From: Parachlamydiales bacterium | Lineage (GTDB): Bacteria; Chlamydiota; Chlamydiia; Chlamydiales; JABDDJ01 | Length of the DNA stretch: 64,000 nucleotides | Reading direction: 5' to 3' | Assembly (NCBI GenBank): GCA_041671045.1 | Contig: JBAZCF010000005.1 | Location: forward strand, 120,871 to 184,870 | Notes under the pieces: generated by a model | What the model saw: the letters and a program-made list of their open reading frames with translations, nothing else | Told to the model about the DNA's origin: nothing | Databases searched by the model: none | Shown: one piece after another, positions 42,856 through 52,884 of the stretch | Numbering within the stretch: the stretch's first letter is position 1 | How the letters are laid out: every line of letters starts with the position of its first letter | Program-made: the position numbers and the translations under genes

Positions 42856-44727
42856 TTAAACCACTAAATATGTGTAACTTTCAAGAGCTTGCTTAAACTC
42901 TTTTTTTACTTGAGCAGATTCTGCATTGGACAAGCGGCCGGCTTTTAGGGATTTCTCAATCATGAGATTAAGCTGGTTTTTCAGTTTTTCCGGATTATAC
43001 TGAACATAGTGGAGAACTTCTTCGATGCTGTCGCCTTCCACTAGGCGCGATATTTCCCATCGGCCGTCAGGTCCAAGTTCGGCATGGACAACGTTAGTAT
43101 CGCCAAAGAGGTTGTGTAGTCCGCCAAGAATTTCTTGATAAGCCCCTACAAGAAAGATGCCGAGATAGTAAGGCTCTTCTTGATAAGGATGTAAATTGAT
43201 ACAGTCTTCCGGTTCTCTCTTCCCTATAAAAGATGAGATCTTTCCATCGCTATCGCAGCTTAGGTCAGCAATGACAGCACGGTGGGAAGGTGTTTCTTTT
43301 AACCTATGAATGGGCATGACAGGGAAAAGCTGTCCGATAGCCCAAGCATCCGGAAGAGATTGAAAAACGGAAAAGTTACAGAAATAATTCTCTAAGAGAA
43401 TTTGATTTAACTCTTCCATCTCCTCGGGAATATCATTTTGCTGTTGGAATAGAGAGCGGATTTTTAATAGTAAAACACGATAGCTTCTTTCCGCGTAAGC
43501 TCTTTCCTCAAGGCTTAACTTTTCATGGACAAACTCTTCTAATATTCTTTCCCTTAATTCCATAATATCATGGAAAACTTCCCTGCAGTTGCTGAGCGAG
43601 AGTTCTTTTTCCATTTCGGATAAGTTTAGAATGATTTCATGCTCGCTGGGGGGAGGGCCGCTTTCAATGGATTTAGGTGTAGAAGTAACATCAATGACTT
43701 CAATAATCATCACTGAATGGTGGGATACTATTGCGCGGCCTGATTCAGTGATGATGAGGGGGTCTGCAATCCCTGCAGTAAGGCAGGCTTGCCCTACTGT
43801 GTAAATGACATCCCGCGCATATTCTTCCAGTGTATAGTTCATCGAGGAGTCGGCAATGCTTTTTGTCCCGTCATAATCTACAGCAAGGCCTCCACCTACA
43901 TCGAGGATATGAAGAGTAGGGTATTTAGAGGCAAGTTCAGTATACATCCTTACACCTTCATTCAAGGCTTTTTTAATGGACTCGATAGAGGTGATTTGGC
44001 TTCCGATATGAAAGTGAAGCAGCTTCAGCCATCCCGCTTTGCCGTGCGCTTTTAATATTTCTAAACAGTCCATAATTTCGTAGGAGAATAGTCCAAACTT
44101 AGAGTGTTCTCCACCGGAGGATTTCCATTTTCCGGTCCCTTTATTGGATAACTTCATCCGGAAGCCTAATTCAGCCTCCACACCTAAATTCTCTGCAATT
44201 TTGAGGACAAGTTTTAATTCATATGTCTGCTCAATAATGATAATTGCTTGCCGGCCTAACTTTGATGCCATGAGCGCCAGAGAGATATATTCCGCGTCTT
44301 TATAGCCATTGCATAGAAGAAGGGCATCTTCGCTTGTTTCAAGAGCAAGGATTGCTATCAGCTCCGGTTTGCTTCCTACTTCAAGCCCCATGCTATATTT
44401 TTGGCCTGATTGCTGCACTACTTCTACCACATGCCTTTGGGGATTCACTTTAATGGGGTATGCAATACGGTGTTCATTCCGGTACTGGAAATCTTTGATG
44501 GCGGATCTGAATGCTTGGGTCAGGGACTCAATCCTATCGCGAATAATCCCATTAAAACGGATAAGGATAGGAGCTTCGATTCCCTGCTCGACCAAAGAAC
44601 TTATGAGTGAATAAAGGTCTCCTCCATTTCCTTGTCTATCGGGGATAACTGCAATATGGCCATCCTCATTGATTTTAAAATAGCTTTGACCCCATCTGTC
44701 AATCCAGTAAGTTTTATCGTCAGTCAT
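42856..44727 (-). CDS. speA: Biosynthetic arginine decarboxylase
   Basis: SpeA converts arginine to agmatine with pyridoxal phosphate. The 623-residue length fits the biosynthetic fold-III type. The cofactor Lys is K93 in AYPIKVNPQ. Other blocks are LGVEAELGFRMKL, LLHFHIGSQ near residue 240, HILDVGGGLAVDYDGT near residue 273, and ITESGRAIVSHH near residue 330. It heads a three-gene polyamine operon. A promoter-like TTGACT-17-AATAAC lies about 40-65 bases upstream. Animal chlamydiae use a different pyruvoyl arginine decarboxylase, so this type marks a distinct lineage. Confidence 0.96.
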   Translation of the reverse strand: MTDDKTYWIDRWGQSYFKINEDGHIAVIPDRQGNGGDLYSLISSLVEQGIEAPILIRFNGIIRDRIESLTQAFRSAIKDFQYRNEHRIAYPIKVNPQRHVVEVVQQSGQKYSMGLEVGSKPELIAILALETSEDALLLCNGYKDAEYISLALMASKLGRQAIIIIEQTYELKLVLKIAENLGVEAELGFRMKLSNKGTGKWKSSGGEHSKFGLFSYEIMDCLEILKAHGKAGWLKLLHFHIGSQITSIESIKKALNEGVRMYTELASKYPTLHILDVGGGLAVDYDGTKSIADSSMNYTLEEYARDVIYTVGQACLTAGIADPLIITESGRAIVSHHSVMIIEVIDVTSTPKSIESGPPPSEHEIILNLSEMEKELSLSNCREVFHDIMELRERILEEFVHEKLSLEERAYAERSYRVLLLKIRSLFQQQNDIPEEMEELNQILLENYFCNFSVFQSLPDAWAIGQLFPVMPIHRLKETPSHRAVIADLSCDSDGKISSFIGKREPEDCINLHPYQEEPYYLGIFLVGAYQEILGGLHNLFGDTNVVHAELGPDGRWEISRLVEGDSIEEVLHYVQYNPEKLKNQLNLMIEKSLKAGRLSNAESAQVKKEFKQALESYTYLVV

Positions 44728-44764
44728 AGAGGCTCAGTTGTTTTATATGTACTTAATCCTTTTT

Positions 44765-44793
44765 GTTATTTTTTACCATCCGAACGTAGTCAA
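44765..44793 (-). promoter_or_regulatory. Probable sigma-70 promoter of the polyamine operon
   Basis: On the minus strand TTGACT (44793-44788) is followed after exactly 17 bases by AATAAC (44770-44765). Four of six bases match the -10 consensus and five of six the -35. Transcription would start near 44758, about 30 bases before the speA ATG. Confidence 0.5.
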
Positions 44794-44883
44794 TATAAAA
44801 TGCCGTATTGGAACAAAGAAGAGATAAAATAAAAAAATGGAATTTGTGCTAAAAAGTAGAATAGAAGCTATAATGGAAATCCT

Positions 44884-45483
44884 ATGCCGAAAACTGAAAT
44901 ACCCTCAATTAAAAGACAAATTGCCGGCCTTCTCACCGTATTAGGTGCAGGACTTATCTTCGCGTTAGCGATCATTGGATACTTGCTTTATACTTATGGC
45001 CCTACAGGACAGTATAAAGCACAGAATATCCTTGTAGAACCTTCCCTGATGAAAAATCTCTCGTATATTGATACAGAGGTGAGTAGGGGAAAGGAAGGTA
45101 AACACGTCCTTGATCATGTGCAATTTCAAGTTTTCGACGAAAAAAGCGGCCAGTGGGATGTCTACATCTTAAACGATGATCAATATAAGCGTATTTACGA
45201 CTTAGTGGCCCGCGATGAGAGCCTATTTCCGGTATCAGACGATTTAGAGAACAAATTTCGTTCCTCTCGTCTTGCCAATTTGGAGATTATTGCACGTCCG
45301 GAAATGCCCGGAAATTCCAAGGACCAAACAAAGACGTTCCTTTCAGTGGATTTTATTCCAGGAACTGATGCTTACAGGGTGTTTATCCGCACTTCCTCCA
45401 TAGGAACGGACTACGCTTTTTTTATTCATCCCGATGTTTACCAAAAAGTCTTAAATATAGTTCGTACACCCAATGCATGGTAA
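44884..45483 (+). CDS. Uncharacterised single-pass membrane protein
   Basis: The 199-residue product has one hydrophobic helix at about residues 13-37, flanked by positive residues on the N-terminal side, so the bulk should face the periplasm. The remaining 160 residues are soluble and mixed alpha/beta without known motifs. TGGAAA precedes the ATG, and a perfect TATAAT at 44869-44874 lies 9 bases before it, too close for a normal leader. It overlaps the PhnP-like gene by 11 bases. Confidence 0.75.
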   Translation: MPKTEIPSIKRQIAGLLTVLGAGLIFALAIIGYLLYTYGPTGQYKAQNILVEPSLMKNLSYIDTEVSRGKEGKHVLDHVQFQVFDEKSGQWDVYILNDDQYKRIYDLVARDESLFPVSDDLENKFRSSRLANLEIIARPEMPGNSKDQTKTFLSVDFIPGTDAYRVFIRTSSIGTDYAFFIHPDVYQKVLNIVRTPNAW

Positions 45484-46237
45484 TTTGACATTTCTCGGTA
45501 CAGGGGGCTCCCTAGGCATTCCAATGGTAGGATGCCAGTGCTCTGTCTGCAAATCGGATAATCCGAAAAATAAGCGGTTCAGATCTTCAGCTCTCGTGCA
45601 ATATAGCAGCGAAAACATATTGATAGATTGTGGACCGGATCTGCGTCAGCAATCTCTTCAGCATAACTTAAATCATCTTGACGGGGTACTCCTTACCCAC
45701 GCCCACTACGACCATACCGGCGGTATGGATGATCTGCGTCCCTTCTTGTTTAAAAGACACGAGCCACTACCCCTGCTGATGTCGAAAGAAACTTTGGGAG
45801 AGGTCACAATGCGCCACGGATACTTCATCGATGCTAAACCGGCTAAGGTGGAAGTCCATCTTCTTGAAGTGGAAAGGGGAGAGCGCACTTTCAAGAGGCT
45901 TCCCCTAAAATATTTTTCCTTTTACCAAGGAAACATGAAAGTTAATGGATTCCGCTTCGGCAATCTAGCCTATGTCTCTGATATTAAAGAATATCCTGAG
46001 TCCTTATTTGAGGATTTAGCGGGTGTCGACACCCTTATTTTGAGCGCCCTAAGATATGAGGCTTCTCCTCTGCACTTGACAGTAGATGAAGCCATCTCTT
46101 TGGCTGAAAGTTGCAGGGCAAAAAAAACATATCTCACACATATTTCTCATGAGCTAGACCATGAAAAAACAGAAGCGCTCTTGCCTCCGAATGTGAGATT
46201 GGCTTACGATGGTCTGGAATTAATCTTTGAAGCATAG
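45473..46237 (+). CDS. PhnP-like metallo-beta-lactamase-fold hydrolase
   Basis: The 254-residue protein has the metal motif HAHYDHTGG near residue 76 and an N-terminal Cys set (GCQCSVCKSDNPKNKR) as in PhnP, where it binds a structural zinc. Further ligands lie in YVSDI and LTHISHE. PhnP cleaves cyclic phosphodiesters, but relatives include other phosphodiesterases, so the substrate is open. It is 3 bases from hflX; the same neighbours occur in Chlamydia trachomatis by my recollection. Confidence 0.9.
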   Translation: MHGNLTFLGTGGSLGIPMVGCQCSVCKSDNPKNKRFRSSALVQYSSENILIDCGPDLRQQSLQHNLNHLDGVLLTHAHYDHTGGMDDLRPFLFKRHEPLPLLMSKETLGEVTMRHGYFIDAKPAKVEVHLLEVERGERTFKRLPLKYFSFYQGNMKVNGFRFGNLAYVSDIKEYPESLFEDLAGVDTLILSALRYEASPLHLTVDEAISLAESCRAKKTYLTHISHELDHEKTEALLPPNVRLAYDGLELIFEA

Positions 46238-46240
46238 AAA

Positions 46241-47518
46241 ATGGAAAATACACTAGAACGTAAAAAAGCCCTTCTAATAGCCGCATATCATGGCAGCCAG
46301 GAACTACTCGTTTGTCAGGAACATCTCGATGAACTTTCACTTCTTGTAGACACCTATGGAGTAGACACAGCAGCAAAAATACCTTGCACCCTACGAAAAG
46401 TCGATGCCTCCACCTATTTTAGCAAAGGGAAACTGCAGGAACTTCTTCTAAAAGCTCAAGAACTGCAAGTTGATATGATCATCATTGATGAAGAGATCAA
46501 CCCTAGCCAGCAGCGTAATCTGGAAAAGCTCTTCGGCCGCACAGTGATGGACCGCGCAGAAGTGATTCTCGGCGTCTTTGGGCAACGCGCTCAAACTAAA
46601 GAAGCCCGCTTGCAGATTGAACTGGCACAAGTAAAATACCAGATCCCTCGCTTAAAAAGATTGTGGACTCACCTTTCACGCCAAGCAGGAACAATGGGCG
46701 GCGGCGGAGCCTACCTTAAAGGGGAAGGCGAAAAGCAGATAGAGCTAGACAAACGCATACTAAGGAAAAAAGGGGAAGACCTTCAGAAAGAGCTGGACGA
46801 AGTCCGCCTTCATAGATCCACCCAAAGGCAAACACGCCAGAGAAGCGCCATCCCTTCATTTGCAATTGTAGGCTATACCAACGCCGGAAAATCAACACTT
46901 CTTAACGCTCTTACTAATGCAGATGTCTTTACAGAAGACAAGCTATTCGCTACCCTGGATACTACCACTCGTAGATATACCCTGTCTAACCAGCAGGATA
47001 TCCTTTTAATTGATACGGTAGGTTTTATCAGGAAGCTTCCTCACCTACTTGTAGCTGCCTTCAAGAGCACTTTAGAAGAAGCCCTTTTCGCTGATATCCT
47101 TTTGCACGTGATCGACGTAAGCCACCCGCTAGCCGAAGAACAAGCGCAAACAACCTTCGAAGTCCTAAAAGAACTTAACGCAGGCAAAAAACCGATCATC
47201 ACAATCTTGAATAAGTCCGATAAACCTGAAGTCAAAGACAGAGCCTTCAAGCTGAAACTCAAATACCCTAAATGTATCTCCCTTTCAGCCTTGAATCAAA
47301 CAGGTTTTGAAGATCTTGCAAATGCGATGATTGAAGAGATAAAAAATCAACGTGCCATGGTTCAGTTGCGCATACCGCAAAGCGACTATGCTGTAGTCTC
47401 TGAAATTTTACGTGAAGGCATCGTCTTCCAACAAGAATATGTAGACGATTTCATCGATATGAAAGCCGAAATACCCACTCTACTTGCCCTTCGCCTTCAA
47501 AAATATACACATGAGTAA
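46241..47518 (+). CDS. hflX: GTPase HflX
   Basis: HflX binds the 50S subunit and splits stalled ribosomes. The 425-residue protein contains the N-terminal HflX domain (about 15-190) with a coiled coil, and a glycine-rich AGTMGGGGAYLKGEGEKQIELD segment near 149. The GTPase domain has G1 GYTNAGKST, G3 DTVGF, and G4 NKSD near residue 324. Operon position between the PhnP-like gene and radC is tight, with an 8-base overlap into radC. Confidence 0.97.
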   Translation: MENTLERKKALLIAAYHGSQELLVCQEHLDELSLLVDTYGVDTAAKIPCTLRKVDASTYFSKGKLQELLLKAQELQVDMIIIDEEINPSQQRNLEKLFGRTVMDRAEVILGVFGQRAQTKEARLQIELAQVKYQIPRLKRLWTHLSRQAGTMGGGGAYLKGEGEKQIELDKRILRKKGEDLQKELDEVRLHRSTQRQTRQRSAIPSFAIVGYTNAGKSTLLNALTNADVFTEDKLFATLDTTTRRYTLSNQQDILLIDTVGFIRKLPHLLVAAFKSTLEEALFADILLHVIDVSHPLAEEQAQTTFEVLKELNAGKKPIITILNKSDKPEVKDRAFKLKLKYPKCISLSALNQTGFEDLANAMIEEIKNQRAMVQLRIPQSDYAVVSEILREGIVFQQEYVDDFIDMKAEIPTLLALRLQKYTHE

Positions 47519-48212
47519 CTCTTATACCATCCATGATCTTCCCCAAGCTGAACGGCCTAGAGAAAGGCTTTTAAAGCATGGATCGGAAGCTCTTTCCTCG
47601 GCGGAACTCATTGCGATTATTCTGGGAAACGGCACCCGGGGCACCTCGGTGCTTCAACTTGCACAACAACTTCTAAGCTCCTTCGGCGGCCTAGAAAAAC
47701 TAGTGGATGCTACTCTTTCCGAGCTTTGCCAAGTCAAAGGAATTGGAAAAGCCAAGGGACTGCAGCTTCAGTCTGTTTTTGGTATATGTAAAAGAATCAA
47801 AACTGTTACACCACAAGAAAAGCCCACTATTGACTCCCCCTGGCATGTTTACAATCTCCTTAAAGACACTATCGCCCTTGCAAAACAAGAACACTTTATT
47901 GTGATAATGCAGGATACCCGAGGTTGTATGATCCACCAAGAAGTTGTAGCCATAGGGACTCTTACCGAAACCTTAGTTCATCCCCGAGAAGTTTTTTATC
48001 CGGCGATAAGAAATAAAGCCGCATCCATACTAGTTGCACATAATCATCCTAGCGGAGATCCCGAGCCTTCCCTTGAAGATATAGAGATTACAGAAAAGTT
48101 ATGCGAGGCTGGATTACTGATGGATATTCCCTTAATGGATCACCTTATTATTGTTCCTACGCGATTCGTTTCTTTAAGACAAAGAGGGCTGAAGTGCTTT
48201 TTAAAGAAATAA
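47511..48212 (+). CDS. radC: RadC-family JAB-domain protein
   Basis: ATG 47511 overlaps the hflX stop and yields 233 residues. A frame start at 47484 is less likely. The N-terminal helix-hairpin-helix region (QVKGIGKAKGLQLQ) is followed by the RadC JAB-like domain with VAHNHPSGDPEPSLEDIE, which holds the zinc-ligand HNHP and D residues. The name radC is historical and a repair role is doubtful; the family's biochemical function is unsettled. Downstream genes start a separate unit. Confidence 0.94.
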   Translation: MSNSYTIHDLPQAERPRERLLKHGSEALSSAELIAIILGNGTRGTSVLQLAQQLLSSFGGLEKLVDATLSELCQVKGIGKAKGLQLQSVFGICKRIKTVTPQEKPTIDSPWHVYNLLKDTIALAKQEHFIVIMQDTRGCMIHQEVVAIGTLTETLVHPREVFYPAIRNKAASILVAHNHPSGDPEPSLEDIEITEKLCEAGLLMDIPLMDHLIIVPTRFVSLRQRGLKCFLKK

Positions 48213-48298
48213 TGTTTATTGAAAGATATCTTAATCTTTTATTAACATAGATGTACTAAACTAGAAGATTATTATACGATTAAATCTCCGAGAGAAAA

Positions 48299-51200
48299 AT
48301 GTCATCATTTTTGGTATCTGTTAGAACCTTTTTAACTCCTTCTCAAGCTCCCGAGCTTAAGAAAGATATTGCTCCTGATCAAACTCCTTCTGAAGCCATC
48401 TCTACAGAAGGTTTTGAACGGGTGCCTATCCTCCCCGACGAAGCACGAGACATTATTGAAAGCAGCATTGAAGACGCTAATACCTCACATCCCTACCCCG
48501 AAAAGCCTGCAGAAAACACTAAATCTTACTGGGACTATTGGAACACAACGAAATTCGTCGCGTCCGAAGCGACTTCCTTCTGCGCATATCTTGGAAAACG
48601 AGCACTATTAAATACTGCATCGACCGTACTTACTCTTTCCTTTGATTACAAAAAAGAAGTGGAACAGCATAGAAAGTATATCTCTGAAATAACAAAATCT
48701 TGGCATCTTGACCTGATCATTACAAGCGGTTCAAATAAAGCCGTAGATTTCATTATTAATTCTTTAGAGAATCCCGATCCTGAAGAAGCAGAAAATACTG
48801 ATGCTGAAAATACGACAGCTAATACGAGTTCCTACTGGGACTCTACGAAGAAATCTATAATCAATGCAGCAAAGCATGAAGCTTGGGCCTACGTCAAAGA
48901 TTATAAAGAATATTTTAGACAGATTATTGAAGTCGTTATATTACGCTTCACATCTAAAGTCCTTGAAAACGTACATAAAGAATGGGATGAGGTTATCCAA
49001 GCCAAATTGGCTAAACACATCGAAGAGACGAAGCTTACAGACGAAGTGAAAATAAAAGAAGCCAAAGACCTTCTTCTCTCAGCACATCCCTTCTCTACCT
49101 ATATGTTAAGCGCTCTATTGAAGCGGTCTAATACATTCTTTATCGAAGTCGATGGAGAAGGTCCAAAACTCTCCTTGGAAGAGCAAAAGAAAATATTTGA
49201 GCTTGCAACTCCTGAAGAACGCATTGACGCATTAAAAACACACTTTGGGAAGCCGTTTATCCTGGAGATTATCCAGAAGTTCCTTCCTGATCCTACAGGA
49301 ATTTTACCTGTAATTTCAAATGTTTCTTCTGTGATAAGAAACCATGTGCTTCCTAGAATACTCCCTAAGTTTGTTGATTTTGCAGGGGAAAAACTGGCCT
49401 ATCTTAAAGAGATCACCACCAATCCTACAGGCGGGCAAGAAGTCGCAAAGAAAAAAGAGTTTGTCGAAGCGCAGCCAGGCGGTAAAACTTTCTTAGCGGA
49501 AGTAGAGTCCGTCCTCAATACCTCCTTTGATAAGCTTCCAGGTTTGATAAAAGACATTGCAGTACCTCTTGCAAGCAATTTAACTGCAGAATTTTTTGTT
49601 AAAAATTTGCAGGATACTTCTGAAGCGCTCAAAGAAGAAAAATCAGCAAAATTTGTCCTTCAGCAAATGAAATCCTGGACGTATGAAAGACTTCAAGGTG
49701 CAATCTCTGAGGGGGGCAACATTCAATCCCTGCTGCCTATTATAAAAGATCAATTGCAACAGTATTTCACTTACCTCACTGAAGCTATTCTGAAAAAAAA
49801 TCCAAACAATGGCCTTTCCCTTTCAAATAATGTCGCAAATGTCGTGAGCGCAGAATTGGTGTCCTTCTTTAAAGAGCATAAAGAAGAATTATTAGCTTTT
49901 GAAGAATCATTAAAGGAATTGGATGAAAATAAAAGAGCTGTTGAGATAACAAAAAAATACGCTCCTCTTTGTAAGAAATTTTTGGCCAGCATTCATACCC
50001 ATGGGAACTTCATTATTGAGAAGTTTGTTGTTAACCTTTTCCCCAGCTATATGCATGCATTCTTTATTGCATTTCAAGGACCGGTAGCTGAGCGTGAGAA
50101 AGTCATTAAAGAAATCGTTGCTATGGCAACAGGTGATCTTACAAAACAGATGGAGAGCGTTGTCGCAGCTAATGAACAGTTCGTGGATGATGCTTCGGCT
50201 GCTCTTGGAAATTTCATCAGTTCGATGTCAAGAGAACAGTTGCAATCTTCTGAAAAAGACATTTGTAAAATTCTTCCCGACTACAGTCCCGAGGTAATCA
50301 AAGACACTTTAGATTGGTTTACCGCTTCAAATCAGAATGACATACCTGCTCTTGTATGGACTAAAGTAGATGAATTAATTCAAACTGCAATCTTGCATGC
50401 AGGTAAGAACCTCATGGAAAAAAGCAGCATTGATCTTGCTGACATGGAAGGTGAAGAGGCCGTTCAGACTGATTTAGGAAATGTATTAATCCTCCTTTCG
50501 AAAATCATCAATGAATCAGGACAGCAGATAGAGCCCTTGCGGTTAGAAGAATATAAACTTCATCGCGCCAATTTACAAGCTTTGAACGCTAATCTACAAA
50601 ACGCTACGAACGAAGAAGACAAGATAAAGGCTGAAAGTGCCTTAGCCCAAGAAGAAACACGCCACGCTCAAAAATTAGGGGAGATTTTTGCTCCTTTTGT
50701 CGTGAAATTTATGGGATCTATATCTATTGAGAATCAGCAAGCGGTTGTAAATCTTCTTCCTCCAAAACTTCAATCCTTGTCAAAAAATATTATTGGATTC
50801 CTTTGGGAAAAAATTATCCCTCAAGTGATCGGCAAGATGTATGAAAAGACGCGTGTCTTAAGCGACAACCGCGATCAATTACAACTTGAAGTGACAAAGT
50901 TATATGACAACGGCCTACCTGTTCTCTACTCACGCGTTCAAGCTCTCTATGTTAAGGCTTGGCTGCCCAAATACCTTGCTTCCGAACTTAAAAAAGCTAA
51001 CCACAACGTAGGGACAGCCCCCTCAGAATCTGTAGTCGATAAGGTCATCGATGGCATAGCTAAGTTTTATGAAAGTAAAGGCGCTAAAATTGCTAACCTG
51101 GATAAAACAACAGGGCAAAGAGTCGCTGAGTATATTAGGGCAAATAAAACTAAGCTGTCATCAGAATTAGCCCTTGCTCTTGAAAAAACCGGCCAGCAAG

Positions 51201-52738
51201 CCTCGCTCGATAGTATCCTTAATTCCGGAGTGGATTACGTTGAAGGAATACTCCTCCAGGTTTTCAAAGGTCTATATATCGAAGTGGAAGAACTTGAAAA
51301 AAGTGATCCGACAGCGATGGTTCGCCTGCTAAACGATTGGTTAAAGACAACAATTCAGAGATTACGTGCGCTCAATGAAGACGGGACTTTCAATAGCGAA
51401 AGCCTTTCCTCTGCAATGGGAGTTGCTGCTCCTGAAACAAGACGTCTTCTGGATCGTATTGTCGGTACCTTCGGAATCGATATGAAATCAGCGCCATTGC
51501 CTGACCAAGGTAAGAAAGCTCTATGGGATGTCCTTAACGACGTTGCTTTGCCGAACGCCTTTAGCACAGTAGTATCTAACTTCGTGAATGAAAATACTTT
51601 AAGAAAAATCATTCTAACAGCACTAGAAACCTACCATAAAAAAGACGACGCGAAAAGAAAACTAAAAGAAGATACTTTAGAACAATATAGACTAGCACGC
51701 AGAGAAGCTATTCTCCAAAGCAAAGAATTGCCTGTAAATTCTGAGGCAACTGCAGCTAAAAATGCAGGAGCAAATAAAGTCAATGCACCTTCAACGCACG
51801 ATAAAGCGGTTGAAGGAGAATTGAGCGGATTGTTTGGAGTTCTACTCAAAGAGATTGCCACAGCTACAGGCGATCCTGTGATACGTATGCTGCTTAACAG
51901 TGAGAAGCTGAATAAAACTGTTTCAGATGCTGTAGCCGTTATCGCTTATGAAAATATAGCCGGCAAAAAAATTATTGAGCATACTCTTTCAGGTTTAAGC
52001 GCAGCCCTCGGCAATCTTCAGCTTGCAGAAGAAGACGAAACTGGAACGTTAAAGACGATTAAAAAAATCTCTATCGTTCACGAAGGGAAAATAGCCCATA
52101 TCCTTAATGAAGATGAAGAGAGAAGCCGGCGTGTCACAGACTACAAGTTCAATCTTCAAGATAAAAAAGTTTTGCCTGTTGTTTTACAAGAACAACAAGA
52201 AGATGATGATCTGAAATTCAATAGCATATTCAGTTTCGCTAGAGTAAGCACGTATATGCAAACACTTTTCAACGGTGCTGTAAAAGAAACGCAATCCAAA
52301 CTCACGGAAAATGATAAAATCAATCAGTTGATTTCCGATATTGGATTGAACTTCCTAAAAAGTACCGTAAGAGACAAGTTAATTAAGTATTGGGAAGCTT
52401 TCCAAGATGGTTTTTACGCAGGATTGAAAAAAGTTCCCGGTATTGGAAATCATCTTGCAAAACTTAAACTCATGCTAGATGACTTTTGTTGGCTGCTGTT
52501 CTCCTACACATTGGGACCAATCCTCGCTGTCATGGCACGCGGGGCTAATGCTGTCTATGAAAACCGTATCCATGTATGGCATGAACGTATTTTCGAAAAG
52601 TTAAACGGCATCTTTGATAAGGAACTTCTCGCAACAGCCGGCTCATCCACGCTTAATCACTTGGAAAATGCCCGCATCGCAAGGCTGGGTCCCGAACAAG
52701 TTATCGCGGCGGTTGCCGAACCGATTGCGGTTCAGTAA
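48299..52738 (+). CDS. Giant uncharacterised helical protein (1479 aa)
   Basis: No family recognised. The protein lacks a signal peptide and is almost entirely alpha-helical, rich in Glu, Lys, Ala and Leu. An N-terminal duplication is visible: ENTKSYWDYWNTTKF near residue 72 and NTSSYWDSTKKS near residue 176. Repeated helical blocks continue, such as KKFLASIHTHGNFIIEKFVV (about 560) and VVKFMGSISIENQQAVVNLL (about 800). Residues about 1395-1425 are hydrophobic (CWLLFSYTLGPILAVMARGA). A very large helical protein without export signal is typical of secreted or vacuole-associated proteins of amoeba symbionts. AGAGAAAA precedes the ATG. Confidence 0.85.
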   Translation: MSSFLVSVRTFLTPSQAPELKKDIAPDQTPSEAISTEGFERVPILPDEARDIIESSIEDANTSHPYPEKPAENTKSYWDYWNTTKFVASEATSFCAYLGKRALLNTASTVLTLSFDYKKEVEQHRKYISEITKSWHLDLIITSGSNKAVDFIINSLENPDPEEAENTDAENTTANTSSYWDSTKKSIINAAKHEAWAYVKDYKEYFRQIIEVVILRFTSKVLENVHKEWDEVIQAKLAKHIEETKLTDEVKIKEAKDLLLSAHPFSTYMLSALLKRSNTFFIEVDGEGPKLSLEEQKKIFELATPEERIDALKTHFGKPFILEIIQKFLPDPTGILPVISNVSSVIRNHVLPRILPKFVDFAGEKLAYLKEITTNPTGGQEVAKKKEFVEAQPGGKTFLAEVESVLNTSFDKLPGLIKDIAVPLASNLTAEFFVKNLQDTSEALKEEKSAKFVLQQMKSWTYERLQGAISEGGNIQSLLPIIKDQLQQYFTYLTEAILKKNPNNGLSLSNNVANVVSAELVSFFKEHKEELLAFEESLKELDENKRAVEITKKYAPLCKKFLASIHTHGNFIIEKFVVNLFPSYMHAFFIAFQGPVAEREKVIKEIVAMATGDLTKQMESVVAANEQFVDDASAALGNFISSMSREQLQSSEKDICKILPDYSPEVIKDTLDWFTASNQNDIPALVWTKVDELIQTAILHAGKNLMEKSSIDLADMEGEEAVQTDLGNVLILLSKIINESGQQIEPLRLEEYKLHRANLQALNANLQNATNEEDKIKAESALAQEETRHAQKLGEIFAPFVVKFMGSISIENQQAVVNLLPPKLQSLSKNIIGFLWEKIIPQVIGKMYEKTRVLSDNRDQLQLEVTKLYDNGLPVLYSRVQALYVKAWLPKYLASELKKANHNVGTAPSESVVDKVIDGIAKFYESKGAKIANLDKTTGQRVAEYIRANKTKLSSELALALEKTGQQASLDSILNSGVDYVEGILLQVFKGLYIEVEELEKSDPTAMVRLLNDWLKTTIQRLRALNEDGTFNSESLSSAMGVAAPETRRLLDRIVGTFGIDMKSAPLPDQGKKALWDVLNDVALPNAFSTVVSNFVNENTLRKIILTALETYHKKDDAKRKLKEDTLEQYRLARREAILQSKELPVNSEATAAKNAGANKVNAPSTHDKAVEGELSGLFGVLLKEIATATGDPVIRMLLNSEKLNKTVSDAVAVIAYENIAGKKIIEHTLSGLSAALGNLQLAEEDETGTLKTIKKISIVHEGKIAHILNEDEERSRRVTDYKFNLQDKKVLPVVLQEQQEDDDLKFNSIFSFARVSTYMQTLFNGAVKETQSKLTENDKINQLISDIGLNFLKSTVRDKLIKYWEAFQDGFYAGLKKVPGIGNHLAKLKLMLDDFCWLLFSYTLGPILAVMARGANAVYENRIHVWHERIFEKLNGIFDKELLATAGSSTLNHLENARIARLGPEQVIAAVAEPIAVQ

Positions 52739-52754
52739 GCTATAGTAGTAAATG

Positions 52755-52780
52755 GGGAATGTGGATAACTCCGCATTCCC
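52755..52780 (+). terminator. Terminator after the giant gene
   Basis: An 11-bp stem GGGAATGTGGA / TCCGCATTCCC (one G-T pair) with a TAAC loop, followed by TATTTGT, lies 17 bases after the stop. Confidence 0.7.
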
Positions 52781-52884
52781 TATTTGTCCACTTTGGTTCA
52801 GAGCTTATTCTCTTAAGCCGTACGGGTAATACTCCCCAATAAATGAAATGCCTGTTATACTCTTGCCTTTAATATAGATCGTTT

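Noticed and set aside
44869..44874. Perfect TATAAT before the gene at 44884
   Set aside because: No matching -35 box at normal spacing, and the transcript would begin about 3 bases before the ATG; kept only as a remark.
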